From Entophlyctis helioformis (Eukaryota; Chytridiomycota; Chytridiomycetes; Chytridiales; Chytriomycetaceae): 64,000 nucleotides of DNA. Below the pieces are notes generated by a model. It saw nothing but the letters and a program-made list of their open reading frames with translations. It searched no databases and was not told the origin of the DNA. Of this stretch, positions 16,575 to 28,432 are shown one piece after another; position 1 is the first letter of the stretch, and each line of letters opens with the position of its first letter. The stretch lies in assembly GCA_025526915.1 (NCBI GenBank), contig JAHLKH010000033.1, positions 1 to 64,000 on the forward strand, in the 5' to 3' direction. The position numbers and the translations under genes were made by a program.

Positions 16575-18309
16575 CTACTCTGGCGGTGCAACTGGCCACC
16601 ACGAAGGCGCAAACGCACGCATCCGCAGTCCGCTGGCAGTGACCAAGTCCTTGCTTACGGCGCGTTCAAATCCATGGCTGTCTGCAGGCTCGTTGCCTTG
16701 CTGTGCATCACCTGTGCCTTCTGCCGTCTGCGACACTGACCCGCTGGGAGAGTGCACATGCTCAAGGCGGACGAGTGCCAGGCCGACATTGTACATGCCG
16801 CCACAAAACTTGCCAACTACGCCTGATCCACGCGTGCGGACTGGCGTTCCGGCGTCTTTGGCGGCATCCTCGCTGCCGGCAACCTTGATATCTGTCTGGC
16901 TCTCTGGAAGTTCTGCCGTCCAGGACTTGTCGAGCGTGAGAGTCTCGGGAGCCCTGTCGAAGAACCAATCGTCTCTTTGTCAGCCGTTGATGCTACCACA
17001 TCGTCAGAGCGTGCAGAAACTAGTGCAGTCCCGACTCACGGATCGTCCTTGTTGTACAGCTGGACGGGCACAATACGCTTGCGCGTCACGCCAGTGTGAT
17101 ACGTGCGGATGGTCAGTTCCTGTCCAAGATAGCATCCCTTGCGGAAATCCACTGTTGAGACGGCAGGTGTCAGGCATGGCAACTCGAAAAAGTCTGCAGC
17201 ATCCCACTTGCAGGCACGACCCGCTTACCGCCGTTCATGTAGTCGAGGTTGGACTCGAGCGGCAGCGACTGCTCGGCGAAAAAGTCTGACGATCCCTCTG
17301 GGATGCCCAGCAGGATGCGGCGGAGTGCAAAGTCCGAGCGTCGACCTCTTTGAAGGTTGTCGGGAGCTTGGCTGCCGGCATAGATGCACCGCAAAATCAC
17401 GGCGGATCCGTCAGTCCACAGGGCATGCATGCAGATCCGACGCCACGCATTGGTGCACTCACGCGACTGGCTCATGTCCAGGACAAACCGGACGCCGAGA
17501 CTGGCATGGCGCGGATCTCTGCAGCCAACATCGCAGAAACTCTCCTTGGGCACCACAGACCCAGGCGGCATGTTCTTGGCCGACATGCGGTCGACGTAGC
17601 TGCCCCAGAGGAGATGGGCATTGCGGCCCCACGCTTGCCACACAAACTCGTCGCTGGCCAGGTTGGTGACGGTGATGCGGTTGCGCAGCTTGTATCGACG
17701 CAGGTGGGCTTCGAACTTTGGTGCCGTGGCAGTGTCCACATCGACCAGGAAGCTTGGATGCGGAAACTCGCCGCCCTTGTTCTCTGGATACACAAAGGCA
17801 TCGAACAGGATCCGGCCCTGGAGAGCGTTGGCGTCCAGCGTTGTCAGCTCGCCGATCTGGTCAGTGGCCACGAGCATCGACATCGAGGGCACAGACGCAC
17901 CTGCGCACTCAAAAGGCGGCGAGGATGCCTTCGCCGCCCCGCTCGATGCGGGTCATCTGGTTGGTCACCATGCCCTGCAGGAACTTGACGGCGTCCGGGC
18001 CGTCGATGCGGAACACTGTGCGGCCGTCGAGCGGGCAAACTCGTCCTGGCCATGGTCTGCCTGGGTCGCTGTGCTGGCTGCTGTCGAGAATGCTCTTGGC
18101 TGCACAGACGACGACGGCATCTGCACGGTGAGCAGTGCAGGGGCTTGGATCAAGCTGCTGCTTGTGCGTCTGCTTGTGCTGCTTGTGCTGCTTGTGATGC
18201 TGCTGCTGGCACTGCGGGCCGAGGCGGCGGCCGCTCTGACGGCGAGCATGCGCACTGGCGCCGTTGCCAGCCGAGTGAGGACCACTGCGGTCATGCGGAG
18301 ATGAGGCAA
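16575..18309 (-). CDS. IBA57: IBA57/CAF17 mitochondrial iron-sulfur assembly factor, with two apparent frameshifts
   Basis: Exons: 18309-17901, 17817-17463, 17366-17229, 17151-17040, 16974-16575. The C-terminal four agree in phase. The signature KGCYLGQE (folate-binding YgfZ/GcvT family) and [12 protein letters not shown] ... FAPSWWP identify IBA57/CAF17. With ISCA1/ISCA2 it makes [4Fe-4S] clusters in mitochondria. The start region is Ser/Arg/Ala-rich with RAFSTAAS, typical of a presequence. Exon 1 cannot be read through: the segment from [11 protein letters not shown] to GEGILAAF is one frame off the presequence (break near 18035) and the following LSAQ is another frame off (run of four A at 17911-17914, where five would restore the frame). 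Either the consensus lacks two bases or this copy is damaged. Confidence 0.85.
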
Positions 18310-18443
18310 AGCTGACTTCGGTTGTCTTGGCGCATCAATCGTTCAGCTCAGCTTCTGCAGGACATCTGGCGACGACGACCACCCCACAGCAACAGCCACC
18401 ACGACAACGACGACGTCTTTGTGGAAACCCAGTCTCAGCCGCG

Positions 18444-19113
18444 ATGACCACCAGCCACGCCGAGTTCGAGGCGTTCGAGGCATACGACTTTGACGGCGAT
18501 GCCCGGTTCCAGGCGGGCTTGCATCGCTGTTTGGCGGCAAGCAACCCACAGGCGACGATGCAGAGTCTGTTCTGCGGATGCAGCAGGCCAAAGCGTTCTA
18601 CTACAACAAGTGCGTGCATCAGTGGCGCTCCGTTGCCATTGCCGTTGCCATTGCCGTTGCCATTGCCGTTGCCACCGTCGTTGCCATGGCCATGGTGGAC
18701 GATTAACTGACGTTGCATCTGGCAGGTTCTGCGGACGGATCGACTTGGCAGCGTTCCAGGCATGGGCCGCCGCCAAGAAGACTGCCACTGCCGACCCCGT
18801 CGATGCGGCTGTTGCCGAGGAGCCGCAGGCCGCGGCACAGACCGAGCCGGCGGCATCACCAGCGGCGGCACCAGCATCGCTCAATCCTCCGTACTCGCTG
18901 TCGTTCCAAGAGATTGCCGAGCGGGTCTCACGCGGCGAGCCGATCCCTGGCATCCGGTCCATCCCAGACACGGTGCACGGCGAGGGCAGCGTGGCCACGC
19001 TCAAGCCGCGACGCAAGCCGTGGGAGACGGACGGCACTGCCGATGCAGCCGCCCCCGTTGCCGAGGGATCTCCGTCTGTGGCGGATGGCTCTGCAGACAG
19101 TGCCCTGCAATAA
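18444..19113 (+). CDS. PEX39-like protein (KPWE-motif peroxisomal import factor), one apparent frameshift
   Basis: Two exons, 18444-18609 and 18726-19113. Features: Phe/Tyr-rich start (FEAYDFDGDARFQAGL), then ASLFGGKQ and AKAFYYNKFCGRIDL, a disordered Ala/Glu linker, then IPGIRSIPD and finally PRRKPWE. The PIPGIR...KPWE combination is what I know from PEX39 (yeast YJR012C, human C6ORF226), which assists PEX7-dependent PTS2 import. That assignment is from memory of the family and not from a search. In exon 1 the frame shifts after FQAGL (about 18520): one missing G would join it to ASLFGGKQ. With that base the protein is about 184 aa. Its only intron holds a 12-bp minisatellite. PEX12 is also in the window. 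Confidence 0.65.
18631..18673. repeat. 12-bp tandem repeat in the PEX39-like intron
   Basis: Unit CGTTGCCATTGC repeated about 3.6 times inside the intron 18610-18725, with related GTTGCC units just downstream. Confidence 0.85.
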
Positions 19114-19321
19114 ACCAGCGTGGTGCCTGGAAGACGCTTTCGTGGCTTGAACCGGGCCATCTGGCGAGTGCGTCCAGGGGGGCGGCCAGCTTCCAAGCAG
19201 CCGGTGCGATCATCTGGCCACTAGCAAGTGTTGGCATTGTTGGCCGTGTCGGTGTGCTCTCGCGGGCCGCCTTTCCAGTCGAACCGGTTCTTCTAGCACT
19301 TTGCCCGCTTGCATCCTCCAA

Positions 19322-22300
19322 ATGTCAAAATACGAGCCGTCGGGGCTCGCCCGTGCGGCCTACGTCGCAGCCTCAAACGGACTCGCCCTGGGCAACAACG
19401 GCAGCGGGGGCAGCAGCAACTACAGCAGCAGCTACAACAGCTACGGCAACCCCAACGGCGGCACGGGTGGCGGCCCCCCGTCGGCCGGCTATGCGGCGTA
19501 CGGCGGCGGCCCAAAGAGCGCTGCGGCCAGCGAGGCGAGCGGTGGCCGCAAGGGTCGCGACTCCCGCTACTCTGTGGCTGCGCTGTGGTCCATGGCCGCC
19601 GAGAACGACGTCGAGGTCGACGACGAGCTGACAAAGGGCAAGTGTCTGCCCACACCCCTCGCGAGCACTGCACGCACTGTCTGCATGCCTCGTCTGTCTG
19701 CCTCTTCTGCCCCGCCTGCCCTGTCGTTCTGCTAGCCCGTTGGTGCTGACAACCGCACGACGCCACACTACACGTTCGCCGCATCGTGTGCCGCTCGTTC
19801 GCCGTCAAACTTGCCTGTGCCGCATCATCGACAATAACGGCAACAGCACAGCGCAAGCTGCGTGAGATCAAGCTCAAGATCTCGTCACAGTCCAAGCGCA
19901 ACTTTGTGCTCGAGCGCGACGTGCGCTACCTCGACTCTCGCATTGCTCTGCTCATCCAGAACCGCATGGCTCTGTCAGAGGTACATCGACCCGCTCGCCT
20001 CCGTTGAATACGCCTGCCACTCACCCATCTTGCTTGACCCCAACAGCAACAAGAAGTTGCGAGCCGACTTGAAGAAGTCGAGACGGGAGAGGGCTACATT
20101 CGCGACGATCGTCGGCGCCAGCTGTACGCCAATCTGTTCTACCTTCTCCAGTCTGAGCCTCGCCATGTGGCTGGCCTGGCCCGTATCGTGTCGCTGTCCG
20201 AGATCGATCCGCTGCTTCAGACGGTCATGTTTACGCTCTTTGGTAACCAGTACGAGACGCGCGAAGAGTACCTTTTGCTCTCCATGTTCCAGGTGAGGCT
20301 TTACTCGTTTTTATGCAGCATGTATGCATGTATGCATGTACGCATGTGCATGCCCTAAATGTCGATCAACTGACTCGATTTATGCGAAACAGAACGTGCT
20401 GGCGGCAGACTTTGAGAGCGCCACCGACTTTGGCAGTCTGATGCGTGCCAACACCCCCGTCTCGCGCATGATGACGACGTATACGAGGTTTGTCTGTGTC
20501 ATGCCTCTGTGCGAGGCGTCCTGTTAATGCCTTTCCGGCAAACTCACCATGGCCATCTGCCCAGACGCGGCCCTGGACAGAGCTATCTCAAGAACGTGCT
20601 CTCTGAGCGCGTCAATAAGCTGATCGAGCTGCAGGATCTAGACCTTGAAATCAATCCACTCAAGGTGTACGAGCAAATGGTCAAGGACATTGAAGACACA
20701 ACTGGAAGCTCGAGCGGCCTGCCCCGCAGCGTCACTCCTGACGTGGCGACAGCCAATGCCGACGTTCAGGCCATCATCGCGCCGCGTGTCAAGACGCTTA
20801 TGGAGATTGGCACGCTGTTCTTGCAAACCATCATGACCTCTCTCGAGCAGGTTCCATACGGCATTCGCTGGATCTGCAAGCAGATTCGGTCACTTACCAA
20901 GGCAAGTTGCCCGACTGTGCCATGCACCGCCTTGTTTTGCGGCCTTGTCGTGGCAGAAGAGCTGGGCTAATCCTCCATCCGTTCATGGATTTGCTCGTTG
21001 CAGAGAAAGTACCCACAGGCCACAGAGTACCAGATCTGCTCGCTCATTGGAGGATTCTTTATGCTGCGCTTTGTCAATCCCGCCATCGTGACGCCTCAGG
21101 CATACATGCTCATCGAGGCAACTGCACAAAAGAATCCGCGTCGCACACTGACTCTTGTAAGTGCATCCGATTTCCACTTGCTGCCGATCAAATGGCAGCA
21201 TCCAAGGTCTCCCAGCTGACACTTGGCAATGTGTCCAGCTGGCCAAACTGCTGCAGAACCTGGCCAACAAGCCGTCGTACGCCAAGGAGCCCTACATGGC
21301 GGTCCTCGCCCCGTTCATTGACCGCCACAAGCCGCAGTTCAACAAATTCCTCAACGACTTGTGCGAGGTTGGCGATTTTTCCGAGGCGCTCGAGATGGAG
21401 CAGTACATTGCTCTGTCCAAGAAGGAGATTGAGCTCAACATCACGCTCAACGAAATCCACAACACGCAGGGTCTGCTTGTGCAGCACATGGACATTCTGG
21501 TGAGGCGTCCTGGCATCTTGGGTTTACGTGGCAAGTCTCGCGACTGACAATACTCGCCTCACTCGCATAGTGCCCTGACGAAGAGAGCCACTTGAGAATC
21601 TTGCTGTCTGAGCTTGGCCAAGCTCCCGCCCAGGTGCCGCGTGCCGACAACAAGACTGTGTCGCTGCAGCTGTTTTCGCGATGGGACCAAACGACCAACA
21701 TCAACTCGCCCTCGGCCGCAGGAGCGGACAAGCTGACGCACGGCGACTTTTTGTACATGGACACCAAGGCCATTTTTGTGCAGATCCTCCGTATCGCGCC
21801 TGGTCTTGCTGCCCAGAGGCCCGTTGCTCTCGTCAAGGTGGCCGAGTTTGCCTGCACGTCGCGCGACCCCACGCTTGTCCGCAAAGGCCTCAAAGTGCGC
21901 GACATGCTCATGGAGCTCGAGACGCTCGGACTTGTCCAGGCCAGCGACGGCCACAAGCACATGGTTGAAGAAATTCTCCAAGAGCTCACGCATCTAGGCA
22001 ACCTCAAGGAGAACGTCAACACCGAGATCACATCGCTCGAGGCTGTGTACAAGACTATCCAGGACCACAACGACTACTTGCGGTCGCAGCTCGAGTCGTA
22101 CAAGGCGTACTTGTACAATGTACGCAACCAGAGTGGATTGTCCACCAAGACGACACACAAGATGGTGGCGCCAATCAAGTTCACCCACCAGAAGCTGGAG
22201 CAAGAGGGGCTCATTGTCGAGAGCAATATCCCCGAGAACAGGTCTGTTGGCTGTGCTGGCGCCGGCCATGGGGCGACTCCAGCTGCTGTCTACTTACACG

Positions 22301-22688
22301 CTCCGTGCTGCTTGACCGTGTTCCAGACGTGCCAACATCTTCTTCTCCATCTCCTCCCCCAATCCAGGCGCATACCTTATTGCGCTCTGTTTCAAAGGTG
22401 CATTGTTTTTGCCATCCATGGCTTTTCGACTTTGGCTCCATTTTCTTTTGGCTGACAGACTGGCGTGCCGACCGGCGTGCCGACCGGCGTGCCGACCGGC
22501 GTGCCAACTGGCTTTTGCTCAATGTGCGGTACGCAGGCCGCGAGAAACCCATCTTGGAGATGGACCTGAAGCTCGATGACTTGCTTGAGAAGCAGCAGCT
22601 TGGCGTCGAGACACTCGATGTGGAGTATGTGACTCTCAGTGTATCCAGAACCATCACCCTGCTCAACAAGTCCTTTAACAAGAAATGA
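19322..22688 (+). CDS. IQGAP-type RasGAP (Gap1/Sar1-like Ras GTPase-activating protein)
   Basis: Ten exons: 19322-19637, 19847-19980, 20047-20292, 20393-20487, 20565-20901, 21004-21156, 21239-21499, 21571-22241, 22327-22397, 22537-22688; phases agree (811 aa). A Gly/Ser/Tyr-rich head of about 100 aa has no calponin-homology or IQ region. It leads to a basic coiled segment ([16 protein letters not shown]), a RasGAP domain (about aa 175-510) with RRGPGQSYL and the conserved [10 protein letters not shown], and a RasGAP C-terminal domain ending in [10 protein letters not shown] ... LLNKSFNKK. This layout matches S. pombe Gap1 and Dictyostelium IQGAP-related GAPs. It should switch off Ras-type GTPases. 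Introns 1 and 5 begin with GC (GCAAGT). Intron 9 holds a 12-bp minisatellite. Confidence 0.9.
22463..22510. repeat. 12-bp tandem repeat in RasGAP intron 9
   Basis: Four copies of GCGTGCCGACCG, the last one degenerate, inside intron 22398-22536. Confidence 0.85.
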
Positions 22689-23132
22689 ACGTACCGAGGC
22701 GTGCCCCTCCTCATGCAGTGGTCTACCGACACAGTCAGGTCACGTGATTCGGACATTGGATATCTTTGGTTTTGAAAATTTTCGCGGCATGCTGCGGCTC
22801 TATACAAAGGACCAAATGTCGAACAGGCGAGTCTCGTACCATCTGTTTCTTGCCCAGTGGGACTGGAGCAGCAAAGGCGAGGCAGCCAGCAGACAGAGAC
22901 GCAGGGCAGCAAACGGCGCACAGCAGCAGACTGAGACGCGCGGCAGCAGACGCTTTGCGGTGCGGCGCAACGCACACCTTTGCTCGCTTGGAGGCCAAAG
23001 ACGATGCCTGCGACAGAGACTGCGAGGCTGCCTGATGCGGTCATCACCAACATCCGAACACAGCGGGATCCAGACTGCCACACAAAAATGTTTCGGCGTT
23101 TGACACCGGCTAACAAACGAATGCATTGTACC
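22689..23132. other. Intergenic region upstream of the G-alpha array
   Basis: No supported coding exon was found. A TCACGTGAT box lies at 22740-22748. A short extra 5' exon of the first G-alpha gene cannot be excluded. Confidence 0.4.
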
Positions 23133-24518
23133 ATGCCCACGACCACAAACAACAACGACAACGACGACGACAACAGGAGTCTAGAGGCACGCATCTCGCG
23201 CGAGATTGACAGGCAGATTGAAAAGGACCGCATAGCACGGCGCCTTATTGAGCAGCAGCCACTTGTGCTGCTTCTCGGCGCGTCCGACTCGGGCAAAACG
23301 ACTCTCCTCAAAAACTTTCGCATCCTGTACACGGCCGGGTTTACTGCAGAGGAGCGCGCGGCCTTCAAGCGCATCCTGATGGACAATATACTGGATTCGG
23401 TCAAGATGGTGTTGATGACGTGCGCAGCCAGCGGTTCTGAGATGGGCGGCGCGGCAAATGAGGCGGCGCAACGGGTGCTGGCGTACCATCGGAATGTGCA
23501 GGAGAGCGAGTTGCCGCGAGAGGTGATGGACGACATCAAAGCAGTGTGGAGTGACAGCGCAGTTCAGGCTGCTGTGCCATTGGCTAGCGATCTGCAGGAT
23601 ACGGCCATCGAGTATGGGCTGCTTGGCTTGTTCATGTTCATGACATCCGGTGGGGATGGGGGACTAAAACAAACCTGCCGTGGTGGGCGGACAGGTTCAT
23701 TGACAACATCGAGTTGTACAGCAACTCTGGCTACTCACTCACAAATGACGGCAAGTCGTGAACGATGCCATTTGAGATGCACTGACAGATGGGGCTGACG
23801 CTTGGTATGGATGCCTGGGCGGATGTGCGGATGGGCGGATGTGCTTGACAGATATCTTAAGAGTGCGGTTTCGGACTTCTGACATCTCCGAGACCTCCAT
23901 TACGCTCAACAAAGACATGCATACATCGGCGCGGTTTGTGGACGTCAGCGGCATCAAGTTTGACCGCAAGCACTGGCTGCCATACTTTGACAATGCCAAC
24001 ACGATCATTTTTGTTGTGTCGCTGTCGTCGTTTGACCAGATGCTTGTGGAAGACCCAAGCATCAACCGCATGACCGACGCACTCGAGCTGTTTGACCACA
24101 TCTGCAATCACCCGCTGCTCGACAAGGTCGACACGATTGTGTTTCTCAACAAAAAAGACCTGTTCAAGAAGAAGCTCAAGACGCGAAAGATTGCCGACTA
24201 CTTTCCAGTGTACAAGGGCGAGAACGACTACAAGGAGGGCATCAAGTTTTTCCAAAAGGTGTTTGTAAAGCTTAATCGGTCCACCAGCCGCGATATTATT
24301 GTGCATGCAACGACATGCACAGACCAACGGTCCATCAAGATTGTCCTTGCGTCCATCATGTAAGCCTGAGCCATGGCTTGCCTGCATGCTCTCTTGTTTT
24401 CTGCTACGCGCCGTTGCACCGCCCAACTGCAACGGGATGCTGACACCACGCCACGCATGCCTTGTGCAGAACCAACATCACGAAGCAAAACATCATCAAT
24501 GCGGGCATTTCGAATTGA
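23133..24518 (+). CDS. G-protein alpha subunit, array copy 1 (atypical switch II)
   Basis: Exons 23133-23611, 23695-23750, 23852-24359 and 24470-24518 give 363 aa. Ras-like fold with inserted helical domain. P-loop GASDSGKTT; switch I ILRVRFRTSDISET keeps the Arg and Thr used in hydrolysis. Switch II reads DVSGI instead of DVGGQ, so the catalytic Gln is absent. Base recognition is by FLNKKD and TTCTD. The protein ends in NAGISN without a Cys at -4. This is the most divergent copy, with Asn/Asp-rich N-terminus and no MG..C lipidation signal. Intron 2 starts with GC. Family knowledge: loss of the switch II Gln usually abolishes GTP hydrolysis; whether this copy still cycles is unknown. The start at 23133 is a choice among several in-frame Met codons. 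Confidence 0.85.
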
Positions 24519-26721
24519 AGTGGAGTTTTTGAAGTTATCCAAAACAGATTTTATAGACTAGATCGCCGACGGCAGCATCGACAACGCCTTGCCAAACGCC
24601 ATTTGTTTGCATTCGTCGCACGAGGCTCCACCATACCCACACCTGCTACAACCGACACGCCAACCCGCACTGACCCGCATCCCAGTGGCGCTGCAGCAGC
24701 ATCGGCTCGACAGCACCGCCCCCGCCCCCGCATTCGAGCTCAGCAGCACCGTCGCACGAATTTCGCTGCAGCCACACACCTGACCGAAAAGCCACCAACT
24801 CGCGAGCCACATTGCCCGCTGGGCCACCTGCCAAGATTCCAGCCGACAGAAGGCCGTCGATAATCTCGCTCATGACGCCCGAGGATAAACAACTGTAAGT
24901 CTGGCTCGCAGGCCGGGCCGTGTGCGTGTCTGCCCCTCGTCTGCCCGCCGCCAAGCAGCAGCAGCCTGCCCTGCCCCCTCCCTCCCTCCCTCCTCCTCCT
25001 CCTCCCTTTCCCCTTGCGCTTTATTGCATCTTCTCGAGGGCCGCTTCTCGTTGCCACCCGGCACGCTCGACAGGACCAGCGCAATGCAGCAGGCCACGCC
25101 ATCACCACCCGCCACGGCAATGCCACTCACGGCCCCAACGCAAGCCAGATGCCCACTCGGCCAGGTCCACCGGCCAGCCGGCCAGGCCAGGCAGAAGCCC
25201 AACCAGCGAGCAAGCCAGCAGCAGCAGCAGCAGCAGCAGCACCTCTCCTGCGACACGGCCACCAGCAGCCATCGCATCTGCAGCTTCATCGCGCTCTCGC
25301 CGCCAGCCTCCACTTGGCACACTGGCTGTGCCTGCAGCAAACAGTGGCAGCTGCAGCAGACGGCTCGTGCCCACAGGCGGAAGCCTCAGCCCTTGCCCTC
25401 GGCCAGCAGCAACCGCAAGGGAGCATGATGCAGCAGCTGCGTTTCCGCTGCACGGCGCGATGTGGATGCGCACACACGGGTCTGGATGGCAGAGCCTGGG
25501 CTGCACCGTCGTGGTTGAGCCGACAGCGATGAGCCGACAGCGATGGATTAGCAGCAGCAGCACCACCACCACCACAACCACCAGCAGCACCGGCAGCGCT
25601 ATCTTGAGGCTGCATGTCTGTCGGCGCATGACGGCCCTGTCCGCCGACCCGGTCACGCCTTGCACAGATGGCACTTGTGCCAGCACTGCGCTGCATCGAC
25701 AGCCTGCCGGGACGGACCGGTGGACAGCCAGATGCTGGTGGCTCAGCACATACCCAGCCACGTGTCCGCTCGTCGCGGGCGGAGCTGGCCGGATCCTTTG
25801 GGGCGGTGGCAGCGCAAGGACACGCAATGCAACTTGTGCATCCGTCCGCCCGCCATCCGCCATCCGACCATTCGCCCGTCCGCCCATCCGCCCGTCCGGC
25901 CGTTCTTCCGACCGCCGAGCCCGCCTCCATGCTCGCAGCTTGCGCCGCCGCCTCGTCCAACCACATCTCCCCACGCGGTGTCTGCAGCTCTGCCTCGACG
26001 ACCCCTTCCCTCCTTACCACTTTTCCCTTGCTGCGATTACTTGTGCTTCACCCACCCTCTCTGTGGCTGCTGCTGATCTGCTGGGCCCAATGCGTGGTGC
26101 TCAATGCGTGGTGCTCAATGCGTGGTGCTCAATGCGTGGTGCTCAAAGCATGGCGCATGGCGCACGGCTTGGCTCTAGCCCTTTGGCTCTGCATCCAAGC
26201 CCCGCCCGCCCTTCCTTGACACCCTTGTTCCTGTCAACTGACCACTCGTGCATCTTTCATTACCGCTGCTCGTCATCTGCTCGTCATCTGCAACGCCGCC
26301 ACCATTGTCAATACTCCCAACGCCGTCCTGTGCGCACCCGTCTTGCTCTGCATCGCATCGTCTTGTTCGCGTTTCTGGCTGGCTCGCCTTCCTCTCCCCC
26401 TTTGGACTGGCCGGATATGCACTGGCGCGAACCACATCGTGTCGGTTCCTGGCGGGTATCGACTTGGGTGGCGCGGCTTTTCGTGGCGTGACGCGCATCA
26501 TCTCCTCTCGTCGCCATCCACCACTGCTGGGCCTCATATGCCCTCGCAAATCATGATGACGTCGTTGGCTCCACCATGAATGGGGCTTGGTATGGGGCTC
26601 CTTCAATCCACCAACCCACCAACGAAACCGGCCGACCGGCTCCTGTGTTCTCGCGACGCCACCAACGCAACACTCCGCGCCACCAACCCCCCAACCGCCT
26701 TGGATTGCGCATTCGCCTCTC
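24519..26721. other. 2.2-kb stretch without a recognised gene
   Basis: Both strands contain long open frames, but they are low-complexity (Pro, Ser, Arg, Cys, Ala runs), mutually overlapping and without motifs I recognise. The region is C/T-rich on the plus strand, with CTCC runs near 24975-25010 and CCGCC/CATCCG-type repeats near 25850-25910. It could hold a long 5' leader or upstream exon of the second G-alpha gene; nothing in the sequence proves that. Confidence 0.4.
26088..26143. repeat. 14-bp tandem repeat, four copies
   Basis: Four near-perfect copies of TCAATGCGTGGTGC head to tail, in the gene-free stretch upstream of the second G-alpha gene. Confidence 0.9.
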
Positions 26722-28432
26722 ATGTGCGATGCTCAATGGATTCCCTACCCGCCAACTCACCTGCGGACAACAACCATCTCCAGCGTGGCGCTTGAGAAAC
26801 AGCGCTCTCGAGCGATAGACGCCATGATACAAAAGGAGCGCGAGCAACTCAAAAACAACAAGGATCCAAAGATTCTCATCCTGGGAAGCGGCGACTCTGG
26901 AAAGTCTACGTTCATCAAGCAGCTCAAGATTCTGCACGGTGGTGGATACTCGGACGACGAGCGCAAGTCGTTTCGTGGTCTGATTCTGGAAAACATCCGT
27001 GAATCCATCGTGTCTGTCATCTTGGCCGCCAGGGAAATCGGAATCAACATTGGGAATGAGGAGTCACAGGTGCGGCTTGCTCTCGCGTCAAGCATGCCAC
27101 CTGCATCATGTTTGATACTCGCTGCTGCTTCCATGTGCATTAACACTTGATTCACTCGACTGTGTGCCATGTCGGTTGGTATCTGTCTGGTTTAGGCCAA
27201 GATATCAGAGATCCTTGACTACTATCGAGTCGGGTCAGAGGAGCTCGCAAGGTACAAGATCACGCCGAGAATAGCGTCCATGATCGACGAAATCTGGAAG
27301 GATCAAGACTTGCAAAAGGTTTACATTGAGCGCGGGAAGCTCAAACCCACGCTCATGATTCCAGACAATGCTCAATAGTGAGTTGGGAGTATGGACTTGC
27401 CCTGAGTCAAGGCATCCCCTTGCACCCCTGATGGCGTGTTTGGCTACCCAACTGTGGCTCTGCAGACTGACCATACTGACCTCGTGACGCCTAATAGCTT
27501 CCTTGACCGGGTCGTCAAATTTGGCGACATTAAATTCTTGCCGACAAACGAAGGTAACGCCAGGCTGCTGCTCCTGCTGTTCCTTGCACATTTGGCCTTA
27601 CGTTTGCCTTGCAACCGCATGAACAACTGCAAACGCGTGCGTCACAGACATTGTCCACACAAGGTCCATGACAACGCAAATCACCGAGACCATCTTTGAG
27701 ATCGAGCGGGTCGCGTATCACTTCTTTGACGTTGGCGGCCAACAAAAGTACCGCAAGCAATGGACGCCCTTTTTCGACACAGTCGACAGCATTCTCTTCA
27801 TTGCATCTCTCGCCTCATACGACCAGGCGCTGATGGAGGACCCGAGCATCAACCGCATGACAGACGCCATCCAGCTCTTTGCGCAGATTGCGCATCATCC
27901 TCTCCTCAAGCACATCCCCGTCACGCTCTTCTTGAACAAGAAGGACTTGTTTGAGAAGAAGGTGCCTGCGTCTGACGTTGTCAAGTTTTTTCCCGAGTTC
28001 AAAGGCAAGTTGGCCGGCACGCGGAGCCTGCTTGCTTGCCTGCTTGATTGTTCGAGGCAAACCTAGTGCGGCACGCGGCCATTGGCTAACAACAACTCTT
28101 GCGATGACGTACCAACTCGACAGGAGCAATCGGCAATATCAAGCACGCTGCGAAATTCTTCCAAAAGAAGTTTGAATCCGAGTGCACCGACCAAAACAAG
28201 CAACTCTTTGTTCATTTTACATGCTGCACGGACACCGAGGCGATGGAGATTATTGTACTCACAGTCATGTACGATCCTTGACTCGTTTCTGTCCATCTGC
28301 TTTGATCACATCGTCGCACTCTGGCAATGCTCAATGACGAGATACTAACACAATGCGGCTGCGCTTGCAATGGCAATGCCCACCAGTCAGGCAATGCTCA
28401 AGAAGGAGTTTCAGTCAATCGGCATGCTCTAG
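26722..28432 (+). CDS. G-protein alpha subunit, array copy 2
   Basis: Exons: about 26722-27069, 27196-27377, 27498-27553, 27648-28004, 28124-28268 and 28387-28432. All junctions after the first exon agree in phase. P-loop GSGDSGKST, switch I TRSMTTQITET, switch II DVGGQQKYRKQW (catalytic Gln kept), FLNKKD and TCCTD are intact, so this copy looks capable of binding and hydrolysing GTP. The C-terminal tail is EFQSIGML. Intron 4 starts with GC (GCAAGT). The last intron contains a perfect TACTAAC branch site before the CAG acceptor. The 5' end is unresolved: 26722 is an in-frame ATG, but a further upstream exon is possible. Confidence 0.85.

Noticed and set aside
24920..26491. 523-codon plus-strand open frame between G-alpha copies 1 and 2
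   Set aside because: Composed of Pro/Ser/Arg/Cys-rich low-complexity sequence, equally long frames overlap it on both strands, and no motif was recognised.
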